A stretch of DNA of 64,000 nucleotides from Actinomycetota bacterium (GCA_009668945.1 SBEH01000004.1:19830-83829); one strand, 5' to 3'; shown: positions 50,256 to 59,539, numbered from the stretch's first letter. Notes: generated from the letters alone by a model not told the origin. A program made the numbers and translations.

Positions 50256-50750
50256 GTGCCACTACAGAATCAGTCATATTACAGGCGGCTGGTGGAAGAC
50301 GAGCTCCGCGAGGGCGGGTTCCTCGAGCCTCCGGTGCCGATTGAGTCGGTCGCCGGGCATCTAGGGGTCCCGGTGCGGGAGCTTGCCCTTCCGCTCTGGT
50401 TCACAGCGGCACTCATCTACGAGGACGGTCTGCCGACGATCCTCCTCAACTCGGTGCGCCCGACGGCAGTCAAGCGCGCGGGTCTCGGTCATCTCCTCGG
50501 TCACATTCTCATCGTGCTGGACGGCCAGGAACCCCACTATCCGAGGGCGACCCTGCCCCAGCACGACGCCGCAGACATGATGGCGGCGGAGTTCGCCACC
50601 CCTGAGTTCATGGTGCGCGACCAGGCACAGAAGTGGTTCAACGACTACCGCTACCTCGCGGGACTCTTCGGCGTTACCGAGGAGCGGATGTTCGAAGCCA
50701 TGCGCAACCTCGGACTCATCAAGAGCAAGGGTGTTCTCTGGGACTACTGA
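50256..50750 (+). CDS. IrrE/ImmA-like protein with altered zinc motif
   Basis: This encodes 164 residues from GTG 50256, preceded by GAAGG. The layout follows the ImmA/IrrE metallopeptidase domain: a helical start with PVPIESVAGHLGVPV, a strand ILLN, then RAGLGHLLGHILIVLDG where HExxH should be, and DAADMMAAEFATPEFMV in the position of the third-ligand helix, followed by a C-terminal winged-helix-like end (LFGVTEERMFEAMRNLG). The motif reads HLLGH (residues 79-83), so the catalytic Glu is missing. It may be a non-catalytic sensor or regulator. It is divergent from the HEAT gene. Confidence 0.7.
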   Translation: MPLQNQSYYRRLVEDELREGGFLEPPVPIESVAGHLGVPVRELALPLWFTAALIYEDGLPTILLNSVRPTAVKRAGLGHLLGHILIVLDGQEPHYPRATLPQHDAADMMAAEFATPEFMVRDQAQKWFNDYRYLAGLFGVTEERMFEAMRNLGLIKSKGVLWDY

Positions 50751-50820
50751 CAGAGACTCGCCTTCTCCTCCTGCTATCATCGAAGCGCATCACGTGGGAA
50801 TCCGGCATCGGGAGGTCTTG

Positions 50821-51798
50821 ATGCGCACGTCCTATGCCATCGGCGTCGATGTAGGTGGCACGCGGATAGCCGCCGGACTGGTCGAGCGGAAGGGCCGCAC
50901 GCTGAAGGAGGTGCGTGCGCTCACTCCCGCCGAGGCCGGCCCGTTCGCAATCGTGGACGCGATCATCGAGCTCATCGAGGGCGTTGCGGTCACGGTCCAT
51001 CCCGGCGAGATCGCGGGGATCGGCGTGGGGCTGCCGGCCCAGATCGACTTCCTCAAGCAGACGGTGGAGTTCTGCACCAATCTGCCGCTCGCGGGCGTGG
51101 ACATGAGGTCGCTCATCATGTCGCGGGTGAGGCATCCCGTGACCGTCGACAACGACGGCAACTGCGCGGGCATAGGCGAGAGCCGGTTCGGCGCCGCAAA
51201 GGGCGTACGCGACTTCGTGATGATCACGCTGGGCACTGGTGTCGGCGGCGCGCTGTTCCTGGACGGCGAGCCGTACCGCGGCTCCCGCGGGCTGGGTGCT
51301 GAGATCGGGCACATGGTTGTGCAGCTCGACGGCCCGCCGTGCCCCTGCGGCGGCAACGGGCATATCGAGTCGTTCCTCGGCAGGCCCGCCCTCGCTGCGC
51401 GTGGCAGGGCGGCGGCGGCCGAGTACAAGGGCGAGGCGATTCGGGATGAAGCCGGTGGCGATGCCGAGAAGGTCACCGCCGAGAACGTCGTCAACGCCGC
51501 GCTCGCGGGCGACGAGATCGCCCGTGACATTCTGCTCGATGCGGGGACGGTCCTTGGCGAGGCGCTTGTCGGCATCGTGAACCTGCTGAATCCGAAGCTC
51601 ATCGTCGTCGGCGGCGGCATCGGCGAGTCGTGCGCGTTTCTCGTGGAGCGCGCGGCCGAGGTCATCGACGAGCACGCGCTCGCCGGTAGGCGCGACGTGC
51701 GCATGGTGCAGGCCGAGCTCGGCAACGACGCAGGCGTTCTCGGCGCGGCGGCGCTTGCCTTCGACGAGCACGACTCGAGGGAGGGGCTGCACCGGTGA
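50821..51798 (+). CDS. ROK-family sugar kinase (glucokinase-like)
   Basis: This encodes 325 residues from ATG 50821, behind GGGAGGTCTTG. It has the ATP-binding GVDVGGTRIAAGLV, the active-site DNDGNCAGIGE, TLGTGVGGAL, and the ROK signature EIGHMVVQLDGPPCPCGGNGHIE with cysteines for zinc. The likely activity is ATP-dependent phosphorylation of glucose (or N-acetylmannosamine). It could feed the GH13 products at 3986-5617, but the genes are far apart. The stop overlaps the DUF362 start in GTGA form. Confidence 0.93.
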   Translation: MRTSYAIGVDVGGTRIAAGLVERKGRTLKEVRALTPAEAGPFAIVDAIIELIEGVAVTVHPGEIAGIGVGLPAQIDFLKQTVEFCTNLPLAGVDMRSLIMSRVRHPVTVDNDGNCAGIGESRFGAAKGVRDFVMITLGTGVGGALFLDGEPYRGSRGLGAEIGHMVVQLDGPPCPCGGNGHIESFLGRPALAARGRAAAAEYKGEAIRDEAGGDAEKVTAENVVNAALAGDEIARDILLDAGTVLGEALVGIVNLLNPKLIVVGGGIGESCAFLVERAAEVIDEHALAGRRDVRMVQAELGNDAGVLGAAALAFDEHDSREGLHR

Positions 51799-52904
51799 GC
51801 GCAACGGTGTTCTTCGCTCCGATGCGTTCGCAGATGAAGCGCAGCATGGTGGCCCGCGTGGGTGGGCTCCTCCAGCGCGCGGGACTCGGCGATGCCATCG
51901 CCGAGGACGACCTCGTGGCGCTCAAACTCCACTTCGGCGAGCAGGGTAACACTGGCTTCGTGCATCCCGTGTACCTGCGCGAAGTCGTGCGACGCGTGCG
52001 CGACGCGGGAGGCAAACCGTTCCTCACCGACGCGAACACGCTCTATCGCGGACAGCGGGCGAACGCGGTCGATCACCTCGCCTGCGCGATCCACAACGGC
52101 TTCAGCTACGCCACCGTCGACGCACCGATCGTCATCGCCGACGGACTCGACGGCCGAGAAGCTGTGGACGTTCCCGTGGCGGCCGGCCGGCACTTCGAGA
52201 GTGTGCGCATCGGCTCGGCCGCGGTGCACGCGGATGCGATGGTCGTGGTCACGCACGTGAAGGGGCACGAGGCCACCGGCTTCGGCGGGGCGCTCAAGAA
52301 CGTCGGCATGGGACTCGGCTGTCGTTCGGCGAAGCAGCGGATGCACGCCGACTTCCGTCCCGAGGTCGCGCCCGAGAAGTGCACCGCATGCGGGCGCTGC
52401 GTGAAGTGGTGTCCTGTGAGTGCGATCGCGATCGATCCCGACCGCATCGCAGAGGTCGACTACGCCGTCTGCTACGGATGCGGCGAGTGCGTGGCGGCCT
52501 GCCCGTACGGAGCGATCGCCACGCAGTGGAAGACCGACGCAGCGGTGCTGCAGGAGAAGGTAGTGGAGCACGCGGCCGGCGCGCTCGCGGGCAAGGACGG
52601 GAAGGTCGTGTGCCTGTCGTTTCTGACCGCCGTTTCGCCCGATTGCGACTGCTGGCACTTCTCGGACGCGCCGATCGTGCCCGACCTTGGCGTGCTCGCC
52701 TCCACCGACATCGTGGCAATCGAGCAGGCCGCGTACGATATGGTCACACAGGCCGCCGGGCTCGCGGGTTCGCGCGGCGAAGGGATGGGAGCGGGGAGCG
52801 ACAAGTTCACTGCGATCACGGGAGTGGACGGCACGCGCGCCATCGCTTATGCCGAGGAGATGGGGTTGGGGACAAGCGAGTACGAGCTGGTGGTCGTGGA
52901 ATAG
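51795..52904 (+). CDS. DUF362 protein with internal ferredoxin clusters
   Basis: This encodes 369 residues from GTG 51795. It is DUF362 with the typical ALKLHFGEQGNTGFVHP and THVKGHEATGFGGALKNVGMG. In the second half are two [4Fe-4S] motifs, CTACGRCVKWCP and CYGCGECVAACP, followed by a third conserved part. It is the third DUF362 gene in the window and is coupled to a sugar kinase. Redox function is inferred only from the clusters. Confidence 0.9.
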   Translation: MSATVFFAPMRSQMKRSMVARVGGLLQRAGLGDAIAEDDLVALKLHFGEQGNTGFVHPVYLREVVRRVRDAGGKPFLTDANTLYRGQRANAVDHLACAIHNGFSYATVDAPIVIADGLDGREAVDVPVAAGRHFESVRIGSAAVHADAMVVVTHVKGHEATGFGGALKNVGMGLGCRSAKQRMHADFRPEVAPEKCTACGRCVKWCPVSAIAIDPDRIAEVDYAVCYGCGECVAACPYGAIATQWKTDAAVLQEKVVEHAAGALAGKDGKVVCLSFLTAVSPDCDCWHFSDAPIVPDLGVLASTDIVAIEQAAYDMVTQAAGLAGSRGEGMGAGSDKFTAITGVDGTRAIAYAEEMGLGTSEYELVVVE

Positions 52905-52941
52905 ACGGCGCGAACGCCGCCTGTCCGGACGGGAGCTGAAC

Positions 52942-54069
52942 GTGGACTACTTCGGGATTCTCAAGCGGGCCTGGAACATCACGTGGAAGTACAAGGCGCT
53001 CTGGGTGCTCGGCCTGTTCGCCGGGGCTGGCTCGGGGAGCAGCAGCAACTCGGGCAACAGCTACCAGCAGGGCAGCGACCAGTACTCCTCGACTATGGCC
53101 GACAACTTCACCAGCTGGATGACCGACAACCTGCTTCTACTCGCCATCATCGGCGGCGTGCTCGTGATGATCGGAATCGTGTTCTGGGTGCTCTCGATCG
53201 CGGCGCAGGGTGGCCTGGTGTACGGCTCCAATGAGGCTGCCGAAGGCCGGACGCCCGCACTGAAGCAGGCGTGGGGCGTGGGCTTCAGCAAGTGGGGCCG
53301 CACGTTCATGATCGGCTTCGTGCTGGGACTACCTGTAGTCGTCGTCGCGGTCCTCATGGGCGTGCTCATCGCGGTGAGCGTGGGTGGGGGTGCGCTCATC
53401 GGGAGCGGCTCTGGCAGTGACGCTGCCGGCGCTGGGGCCGCCGCCGGTATCTTCGGCGGTCTGTGCTGCATACTCCCGTTCTTCCTCGTGCTCATGATTG
53501 CGCTCGCGCTCATCGTCGGCATCGTGTACGCGCTCGCGCTCCGCTACGGCGTGCTCGACGACATCACGTTCGGCCAGGCCATCAAGCGCGGCTGGTCGGA
53601 TCTGTGGGCCAAGAAGGGTGCCTTCATGATGTGGCTCGTGATGCTGCTGCCGCAGTTCGCATTCGGTGTCGTAGTGGGGCTCGCATTGCTGCCGTTCGCC
53701 ATACCGGCGGTCATCATGGTGGTGAAGGAGAAGTACGTGATGGCCATCGGACTGTTCGTGCTGATCTGGCTCGTCGCGCTGGTTCCGGCGGCGATCTACG
53801 GCACCTTCACCTCCACCGCGTGGACGGTGTTCTTCCGCCAGATGACCGGACGTGAGCCGAAGCGGGCCGAGGCGCCCGCATACTCCGCGCCGTACGTGCC
53901 GATGGCGGCGCCTGCAACTCCCCCGGCGCCGGTCGTGGACCTCACGCCCGCACCCGCGCCCGAGCCGGAGCCCGCACCCGCGCCCGAGCCCGCGCCCGAG
54001 CCGGAGCCTGCACCCGAGCCGGAGTCGGAGGCGTCGGCCGCGGAGGAGGCGCCGCCCACGGATGGCTGA
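52942..54069 (+). CDS. multi-pass membrane protein with Pro/Glu/Ala repeat tail
   Basis: This encodes 375 residues from GTG 52942, behind GGGAGC. Five or so membrane segments lie between residues 18 and 300, with a Ser/Gly/Asn-rich loop (residues about 30-50) and the FGQAIKRGWSDLWAKK motif seen in DUF975/glycerophosphodiesterase-associated membrane proteins. Residues about 315-375 are a low-complexity PAPEPEPA-type tail, probably cytoplasmic or wall-associated. The stop lies within the start of rsmI (8 bases of overlap). Function unknown. Confidence 0.78.
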   Translation: MDYFGILKRAWNITWKYKALWVLGLFAGAGSGSSSNSGNSYQQGSDQYSSTMADNFTSWMTDNLLLLAIIGGVLVMIGIVFWVLSIAAQGGLVYGSNEAAEGRTPALKQAWGVGFSKWGRTFMIGFVLGLPVVVVAVLMGVLIAVSVGGGALIGSGSGSDAAGAGAAAGIFGGLCCILPFFLVLMIALALIVGIVYALALRYGVLDDITFGQAIKRGWSDLWAKKGAFMMWLVMLLPQFAFGVVVGLALLPFAIPAVIMVVKEKYVMAIGLFVLIWLVALVPAAIYGTFTSTAWTVFFRQMTGREPKRAEAPAYSAPYVPMAAPATPPAPVVDLTPAPAPEPEPAPAPEPAPEPEPAPEPESEASAAEEAPPTDG

Positions 54070-54898
54070 GGCCGAAGGCGTCCTGCTCGTCTGCGCGACG
54101 CCCATCGGCAACCTGGGCGACGTGACGCTGCGTGTGCTGGACGCTCTACGGACCGCTGACGTCATCGAAGCCGAAGACACGCGCGTCACCCGCAAGCTGC
54201 TCGCTCGATACGACATCCACACGCCGCTCGAGGCGTACCACGAGCACAACCGGACCGCACGCACGCCCGAACTCGTGGCGCGCATCGAGCGAGGTGAGCG
54301 GATCGCGCTCGTGTCTGATGCCGGAACGCCCGGGGTGTCCGATCCCGGCGAGTACCTCGTGGACGCGTGCCTTGAGGCCGGGATGCGCGTGGAGGTGCTT
54401 CCGGGCGCGTCGGCTATCCTCACTGCGCTCGTGGCGAGCGGACTTCCGAGCGACGCGTTCTACTTCGGCGGCTTTCTGGCACGCAAAGCGGGGGAACGTG
54501 CCCGCGCGCTCGAGAAGCTCGCGGCGCTGGAGGCCACACTCGTCTTCTACGAGTCGCCGGGGCGCACCGCCGCTACGCTTGCGTCACTCGCCGAGGCGTT
54601 TCCGGGCAGGCGCGCGGCGCTCGCGCGCGAGCTCACGAAGCTTCACGAGGAGGTGGCGCGCGCGGAGGTGGGCGAGCTGGCGCGGCACTTCGCCGGACGG
54701 GAGCTCAAAGGGGAGGTCGTTCTCCTCATCGGACCGCCCGAGGTTCCGGAGCAGATGACGCTCGACGAGGATGCCGTGCGCGAGCGAGTACGCGCACTCG
54801 AGGCCAAGGGGTCGACGCGCCGCGATGCTGTCAGAGAAGTCGCACTGGAGATGAAGCTGCCACGGAATGACGTGTATCGGGTATCGCTGGGGGAGTAG
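54062..54898 (+). CDS. rsmI: 16S rRNA (cytidine-1402-2'-O)-methyltransferase
   Basis: This encodes 278 residues from ATG 54062. It has the tetrapyrrole-methylase-like fold: LLVCATPIGNLGDVTLRV, EDTRVTRKLL, LVSDAGTPGVSDPGEYLV and FYFGGFLARK. RsmI methylates C1402 of 16S rRNA. In Bacillus the orthologue (yabC) stands immediately before abrB, and the same is true here. Confidence 0.95.
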   Translation: MAEAEGVLLVCATPIGNLGDVTLRVLDALRTADVIEAEDTRVTRKLLARYDIHTPLEAYHEHNRTARTPELVARIERGERIALVSDAGTPGVSDPGEYLVDACLEAGMRVEVLPGASAILTALVASGLPSDAFYFGGFLARKAGERARALEKLAALEATLVFYESPGRTAATLASLAEAFPGRRAALARELTKLHEEVARAEVGELARHFAGRELKGEVVLLIGPPEVPEQMTLDEDAVRERVRALEAKGSTRRDAVREVALEMKLPRNDVYRVSLGE

Positions 54899-54911
54899 TC
54901 CGAACCGAGCC

Positions 54912-55154
54912 CTACCGTTTCTTGATTTCCGCTACGCACTCGGCGCACACCGGGCGGTCCTTGATTCTCCGGATGTCCTCCTCGCCGCCGCAGATCGCGC
55001 ACGACTCCCGGTACTTCTCGAGGATGATGCGCTCGCCATCGACCGAGATCGAGATTGGGTCCTTCACGTGTATGCCGAGCGTGCGCCGGAGTTCCATCGG
55101 GATCACGATGCGGCCGAGGTCGTCCACGCGGCGGACGATGCCAGTGTCGTTCAT
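54912..55154 (-). CDS. AbrB-type transition regulator with C-terminal zinc ribbon
   Basis: This encodes 80 residues from ATG 55154 (GAGGAG upstream). Residues 1-48 are a swapped-hairpin AbrB/SpoVT domain (VRRVDDLGRIVIPMELRRTL). Residues about 52-75 carry CAICGG and CAECV, a probable zinc ribbon not found in Bacillus AbrB. It is on the opposite strand between rsmI and metG, as abrB is in Bacillus subtilis, so it is probably an AbrB-lineage DNA-binding regulator. It could also regulate its divergent neighbour metG. Confidence 0.88.
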   Translation of the reverse strand: MNDTGIVRRVDDLGRIVIPMELRRTLGIHVKDPISISVDGERIILEKYRESCAICGGEEDIRRIKDRPVCAECVAEIKKR

Positions 55155-55268
55155 GCAGCTCAACTCCTCGAAGAAGCGGTCCTTGCCGCTCGGTGCGCTA
55201 TCATGGGCAACGCCGAAGCGCGTCATCCGCTTCCATAAATACCCATGTCGAAGACGAGGTAATCGCCG

Positions 55269-56828
55269 GTGGCCAGGGGCCCGTTCTACGTGACCACGCC
55301 CATCTACTACGTGAACGCCGAACCGCACCTCGGCACGGCGTACACGACTATCGCTGCCGACGCGATCGCGCGGTACCGGCGCATGACCGGGCACGACGTC
55401 GTCTTCCTTACCGGCCTTGACGAGCACGGGCAGAAGATCGCGCAAGCCGCCGAAGAACACGGCATGGATCCGCAGGCGTGGGTGGATTCCGTTGCGCCGA
55501 AGTTCAAGGACGCCTGGGCGATGCTCGGCATATCCTACGACGACTTCATCCGCACCACCGAGGAGCGGCACAAGCGAGGCGTGGCTGCGTTCTGGACGAA
55601 GCTCCATGACGAGGGCTGGCTCTACCAGGGGCACTACGAGGGCTGGTACTGCGTGCCCGACGAGACATTCTGGGCAGAGGACCAGCTCGAGGGCGGCATG
55701 TGCCCGCAGTGCGGTCGCGAGGTTCAGTTCCTGCGCGAGGACAACTGGTTCTTCAAGCTCTCCGAGTTCGGCGATCGCCTGCTCGAGTTCTACGCAGCCA
55801 ATCCGGAGTTCGTACAGCCGGAGACGCGGCGCAACGAGGTCGTCTCGTTCGTGCAAGGTGGCCTGAAGGACCTCTCGATTTCTCGCACCAACTTCACCTG
55901 GGGCGTACCGCTCCCGTTCGCCGGGGGGCACGTCACGTACGTGTGGATCGACGCGCTGCTGAACTACATCACCGCGCTCGGCTACGGTAGCGAGGACCCG
56001 GCAGAGCAGGAGCGTTTCGCACGGTATTGGCCCGCCGACTACCACTTCGTGGGCAAGGACATCATCCGGTTCCATTGCGTGATCTGGCCAGCGATGCTGA
56101 TGGCTGCGGGCATCGAGCCGCCCAAGAGCGTATTCGCTCACGGCTTCCTGCTCACCAAAGGCGAGAAGATGAGCAAGTCGAAGGGCAATGCCCAGACGCC
56201 GGCAAGCCTAGTCGAGCACTTCGGCGTTGACGCGTACCGCTACTACTTCCTGCGCGACGTCGCCTTCGGGCACGATGGATCGATCTCGATGGAAGCGATG
56301 GTCCAGCGCTACAACGGCGATCTCGCGAACGACTGGGGCAACCTGTGCTCGCGCCTGTTCAACATGACCGAGAAGTACTTCGACGGCGCGGCCCCGGCAG
56401 CTCCCGACCTTTCCTGCGAGACGGCCGAGGACGCCACGTTGCGCGCGATCGCCGGCTCGCTTCCGGAGACCTACGAGGAACACATGCGGCGCCTCGACTA
56501 CTCGGCGGCGCTTGAAAGCGCCTGGGAGCTCATCAAGCATGCGAATCGCTACATCGAGAACGCTGCGCCCTGGACGCTCGCCAAGGAGGGGAACACCCCT
56601 CGTCTCGCCGCGGTGCTCTACAACGCGCTCGAGGCAGTGCGGATCGCCGCGCTCTTCACCGCACCGGTCATGCCCTCGACTTCGGAGGAGGTCTGGCGCC
56701 GGCTTGGGCTGGGTACCATATCGCAGGTGACCGACATCCTTGCTGCTGCCGAGTGGGGCGGGCTGCCGGCAGGCTCCACGGTCACCAAGGGCGATCCGCT
56801 CTACCCGCGCATCTACGAAGAGGAGTAG
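55269..56828 (+). CDS. metG: methionyl-tRNA synthetase
   Basis: This encodes 519 residues from GTG 55269. HIGH-type motif HLGTAYTT near residue 20, the KMSKS loop (GEKMSKSKGNAQ) near 301, and the WFFKLSEF and YVWIDALLNY stretches identify MetG. The zinc knuckle is partial: CVPDETFW and a later CPQCG suggest one CxxC pair. There is no C-terminal tRNA-binding (EMAPII-like) domain, consistent with the shorter form. tatD follows as in Bacillus. Confidence 0.96.
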   Translation: MARGPFYVTTPIYYVNAEPHLGTAYTTIAADAIARYRRMTGHDVVFLTGLDEHGQKIAQAAEEHGMDPQAWVDSVAPKFKDAWAMLGISYDDFIRTTEERHKRGVAAFWTKLHDEGWLYQGHYEGWYCVPDETFWAEDQLEGGMCPQCGREVQFLREDNWFFKLSEFGDRLLEFYAANPEFVQPETRRNEVVSFVQGGLKDLSISRTNFTWGVPLPFAGGHVTYVWIDALLNYITALGYGSEDPAEQERFARYWPADYHFVGKDIIRFHCVIWPAMLMAAGIEPPKSVFAHGFLLTKGEKMSKSKGNAQTPASLVEHFGVDAYRYYFLRDVAFGHDGSISMEAMVQRYNGDLANDWGNLCSRLFNMTEKYFDGAAPAAPDLSCETAEDATLRAIAGSLPETYEEHMRRLDYSAALESAWELIKHANRYIENAAPWTLAKEGNTPRLAAVLYNALEAVRIAALFTAPVMPSTSEEVWRRLGLGTISQVTDILAAAEWGGLPAGSTVTKGDPLYPRIYEEE

Positions 56829-56854
56829 GCGCCCCTTCCGGGGCCACTCGTTGA

Positions 56855-57706
56855 ATGGTCGAATCCTTGCCCAGGCTCCCGGAACTCGGTGCACCGAGCG
56901 TGGACTCGCATGCCCATCTGGACATGCTAGAGGACCCCGCCGCGGCGCTGATTCGTGCATCCAGGGCAGGTATCGCGCTCATCGCCACCGTTGTCGATCT
57001 CACCGAGCAGCCCGAGAAGACGCTCGACGGGCTCCCAGAGTGGCTCGAGCGGGCAGATGAGGCGCTGGAGCCCGAAGGCCTCCGGGTACCCGAGGTCCGA
57101 CTGATCCTCGGCTGGCACCCGCACAACGCGAGGGATGGCGACCTCGAGCTGCTGGCCAGACTCCGGGACATGGTGGCCGATCCTCTTGTGGGCGCACTCG
57201 GCGAACTCGGACTCGACTTTCACTACGATCATTCGCCGCGAGCCGACCAGCGGATGTGGTTCAGGAAACATCTCGAGCTCGCGCACGAGATTGGGCTGCC
57301 CGTCCAGATCCACCTGCGCGAGGCCCACGACGAGGGCGCGGCGGTGCTCGCCGAGTGCGGTGTACCCGCAGCAGGCTGCGTGATCCACTGCTTCACCGAG
57401 GGGCCGGAGCTGGCGCAGCGCTTCATCCAGATGGGATGCCACGTCTCTTTCGCGGGGCCCGTGACATTCAAGAACGCCGGTCTGATCCGGGAGGCCGCGC
57501 GTGTGGTTCCTCTTGAGCGGCTGCTGATCGAGACCGACTGTCCGTTCCTGGCACCACACCCGTACCGTGGGCGGCGCAACGAGCCGGCCTTTGCAGTCCT
57601 GAACGCCGCGGCCGTGGCCGAAGCCAAAGGGCTGCCATACGAGACCGTGGCCACCGCGGCGCTGTCCAACACCCGCGCGCTGCTCTCGCGGAGTGGCGTC
57701 AGATGA
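56855..57706 (+). CDS. tatD: TatD-family metal-dependent DNase
   Basis: This 283-residue protein has the TatD signatures DSHAHLD near residue 17, GELGLDFHYDHS, IHLREAHDEG, VIHCFTEGPEL and ETDCPFLAPHPYRGRRNEP, a full set of metal ligands. It is a probable 3'-5' exonuclease on single-stranded DNA. In Bacillus the orthologue yabD lies between metS and yabE. The stop overlaps the next start by four bases. Confidence 0.93.
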   Translation: MVESLPRLPELGAPSVDSHAHLDMLEDPAAALIRASRAGIALIATVVDLTEQPEKTLDGLPEWLERADEALEPEGLRVPEVRLILGWHPHNARDGDLELLARLRDMVADPLVGALGELGLDFHYDHSPRADQRMWFRKHLELAHEIGLPVQIHLREAHDEGAAVLAECGVPAAGCVIHCFTEGPELAQRFIQMGCHVSFAGPVTFKNAGLIREAARVVPLERLLIETDCPFLAPHPYRGRRNEPAFAVLNAAAVAEAKGLPYETVATAALSNTRALLSRSGVR

Positions 57707-58305
57707 ACGTCCGCCAGCCGATCGTGCTGGGTATCGCCGGCAGCCCGCGACGCCATGGCAACAGCGACCGGCTGCTGGACGCAGCTCTGGCCGGTGCCCG
57801 GGAGACCGGGGCCCTGACCGCGACGCTCATCGCCTCGGATGCCGGCCTCAAGCCATGCCTTGGTTGCGGTGCCTGTTCACTGACAGGTGACTGCATCCAG
57901 TTCGACCGCGGCCCGACGGTGTACGAGGCAATCGAATCGGCCGATGCGATCATCGTGGCCAGTCCTGTCTACTTCGCGAGCGTACCTGCCGGCATGAAAG
58001 CGCTTTACGATCGGATGCAGCCGTATTGGGCGCGGACGCACGTGCTGATGCAGCCCCGTCCCCCGAGGCGCCCCGGAGCGATCCTGCTCGCCCGAGGAGG
58101 AGGGGACCCCTACGGGTTCGAGGGGGCTGAAGCGACGACCAGGAGCGTCTTGGCCGTGCTCGGCGTGGACGTCCTAGGGGTGCTCCACGCGACTGATGTT
58201 GACGCGCCGGGCGAACTCGAACACCACCCGGGGTTGAGCGCCGATGCGCGGGCTCTGGGAGCGGCGGTTGCCGCCGAGGCGCTGCTTCGGATCGGCGCGG
58301 CGTAG
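57703..58305 (+). CDS. NADPH-dependent FMN reductase-like flavoprotein
   Basis: This encodes 200 residues from ATG 57703, overlapping the tatD stop (ATGA). It has a flavodoxin-like fold: GIAGSPRRHGNSDRLLD binds the FMN phosphate, and CLGCGACSLTGDC is the cysteine motif of the iron-sulfur flavoprotein-type branch. SPVYFASVPAGMKALYDR is also typical. It may bind a [4Fe-4S] cluster. It has no counterpart in the Bacillus block and looks like an insertion into it. Confidence 0.88.
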   Translation: MNVRQPIVLGIAGSPRRHGNSDRLLDAALAGARETGALTATLIASDAGLKPCLGCGACSLTGDCIQFDRGPTVYEAIESADAIIVASPVYFASVPAGMKALYDRMQPYWARTHVLMQPRPPRRPGAILLARGGGDPYGFEGAEATTRSVLAVLGVDVLGVLHATDVDAPGELEHHPGLSADARALGAAVAAEALLRIGAA

Positions 58306-58403
58306 TGCCGCTCGTAGGGCCATCAGTCACGGACCGTCGCAGGAACCCGACCGTTCGTCGGCTCATGACGACGTTCTCGTGGTTCGGCGTCGACCGTTTG
58401 GGC

Positions 58404-58409
58404 TATACT
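58404..58409 (+). promoter_or_regulatory. candidate -10 element upstream of the yabE-like gene
   Basis: TATACT lies about 48 bases before the start codon, in an otherwise GC-rich gap. No clear -35 is visible at 16-18 bases. The site is suggestive only. I found no ydaO-type riboswitch in the 150-base gap. Confidence 0.35.
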
Positions 58410-58456
58410 GCAAATTCGCACTCTGACACCGAACCGTAACCAGTCGAAAGGCTGAT

Positions 58457-59527
58457 ATGCGCAAGCCGGTGCATCCGGCCCGCCATCTCCAGCTCCAGCA
58501 CATCGTCGTAGCCGTAATCGCAGTCCTGGTCGTATCTCTGACCGCAACCGCACTCCTGTGGGCCAAGAAGGGCGTCACCGTCGTCGTAGATGGCCATGCC
58601 GCCTATCACACCACTGAAGCCAAGACCGTCTCCGAGGTCCTCGAAGAGGTCGACGTAGTGCTGTCCGACGGAGATCTCGTCAGCCCCGTTCTCGAGGCCC
58701 CGATCTCTGACGGCACCGAGATCGTCGTGCGCCAGGCCGTGCCGGTGACGATCGCCTGCAACGGCGCGCCGGTGGAAGTGAACGTCATAGGCACCACGGT
58801 CGCGGATGCGCTGGTGGCGGCGGGTATCGATCCTTCGGCGGGGGTACACGTCGTACCGCCGGTAGACGCCGAGCTCTCAGAGGACATGACGATCACAGCT
58901 ACCGACGTCTACATGCGAATCGTCCGGGAGGACGGCCCGATTCCCTTCGAGACGGTGACGGAGGAAGACCCGACCCTGCTGGCGGGCAAACAGAGGGTCG
59001 CGCAAGAGGGTGTAGACGGCGCCGGAATCCGCGTCTACGAGATCCTCATGGTCGGCGACACCGAGACCACCCGGACGGTCAAGGCCGAGGAGGTCGTGGT
59101 GGCACCGGTCGACCGCGTCGTGAAGGTCGGCACACGGGTGCCCATCGCGTCCGGCGGCAGCGCCTACCTGAGGCCCGGCGCCAACGCCTCGGCAGAGCCT
59201 CCTGCGGGCGGCGCGACGATCGCCGTCACGGCCACCGCATACACCCCGTGGGACGCGGGGTGCGGCGGGATCAGGGTCATCGAGCGCAAGCTGTCCGGCT
59301 ACAGGATCCCGGAGGGCTGGGGAATCATCGCGGTCGATCCGTCGGTGATCCCGCTCGGAACGAGGCTGTACGTGCCGGGCTACGGCTACGGTGTCGCCTG
59401 CGATACCGGCGGAGCCATCAAGGGCGCGCGGATCGACGTGTGCTACTGGACGGGCGGCGAAAGCCCGTCGATAGCCGCTACGCGCATCTGGGGCCGCCGC
59501 AACGTGACGATCACGGTCGTCGAGTAG
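58457..59527 (+). CDS. YabE-like cell wall protein (DUF348, G5 and 3D domains)
   Basis: This encodes 356 residues from ATG 58457 (GAAAGG upstream). A membrane anchor (residues 16-36, [20 protein letters not shown]) is followed by two DUF348 modules ([36 protein letters not shown]), a G5 domain ([20 protein letters not shown]) and a C-terminal 3D domain ([49 protein letters not shown]). The three Asp residues of the 3D fold are present. The order matches Bacillus YabE and resuscitation-promoting-factor relatives that cut or bind peptidoglycan. Expected to be extracellular. Confidence 0.93.
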   Translation: MRKPVHPARHLQLQHIVVAVIAVLVVSLTATALLWAKKGVTVVVDGHAAYHTTEAKTVSEVLEEVDVVLSDGDLVSPVLEAPISDGTEIVVRQAVPVTIACNGAPVEVNVIGTTVADALVAAGIDPSAGVHVVPPVDAELSEDMTITATDVYMRIVREDGPIPFETVTEEDPTLLAGKQRVAQEGVDGAGIRVYEILMVGDTETTRTVKAEEVVVAPVDRVVKVGTRVPIASGGSAYLRPGANASAEPPAGGATIAVTATAYTPWDAGCGGIRVIERKLSGYRIPEGWGIIAVDPSVIPLGTRLYVPGYGYGVACDTGGAIKGARIDVCYWTGGESPSIAATRIWGRRNVTITVVE

Positions 59528-59539
59528 TCCGGTCGGACA

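Noticed and set aside
50832..52658. A 608-codon open frame on the minus strand
   Set aside because: It lies wholly opposite the ROK kinase and DUF362 genes, is Arg/Ala/Pro/Ser-rich with no motif, and is a GC-codon shadow.
53940..54060. Short tandem DNA repeat (CCCGCGCCCGAGCCGG-type)
   Set aside because: It encodes the Pro/Glu/Ala tail of the membrane protein; it is a coding low-complexity repeat, not a CRISPR or other DNA element.
55155..56141. Upstream extension of the AbrB-like frame on the minus strand
   Set aside because: It runs opposite metG. The real start at 55154 has a ribosome-binding site and begins the AbrB domain.
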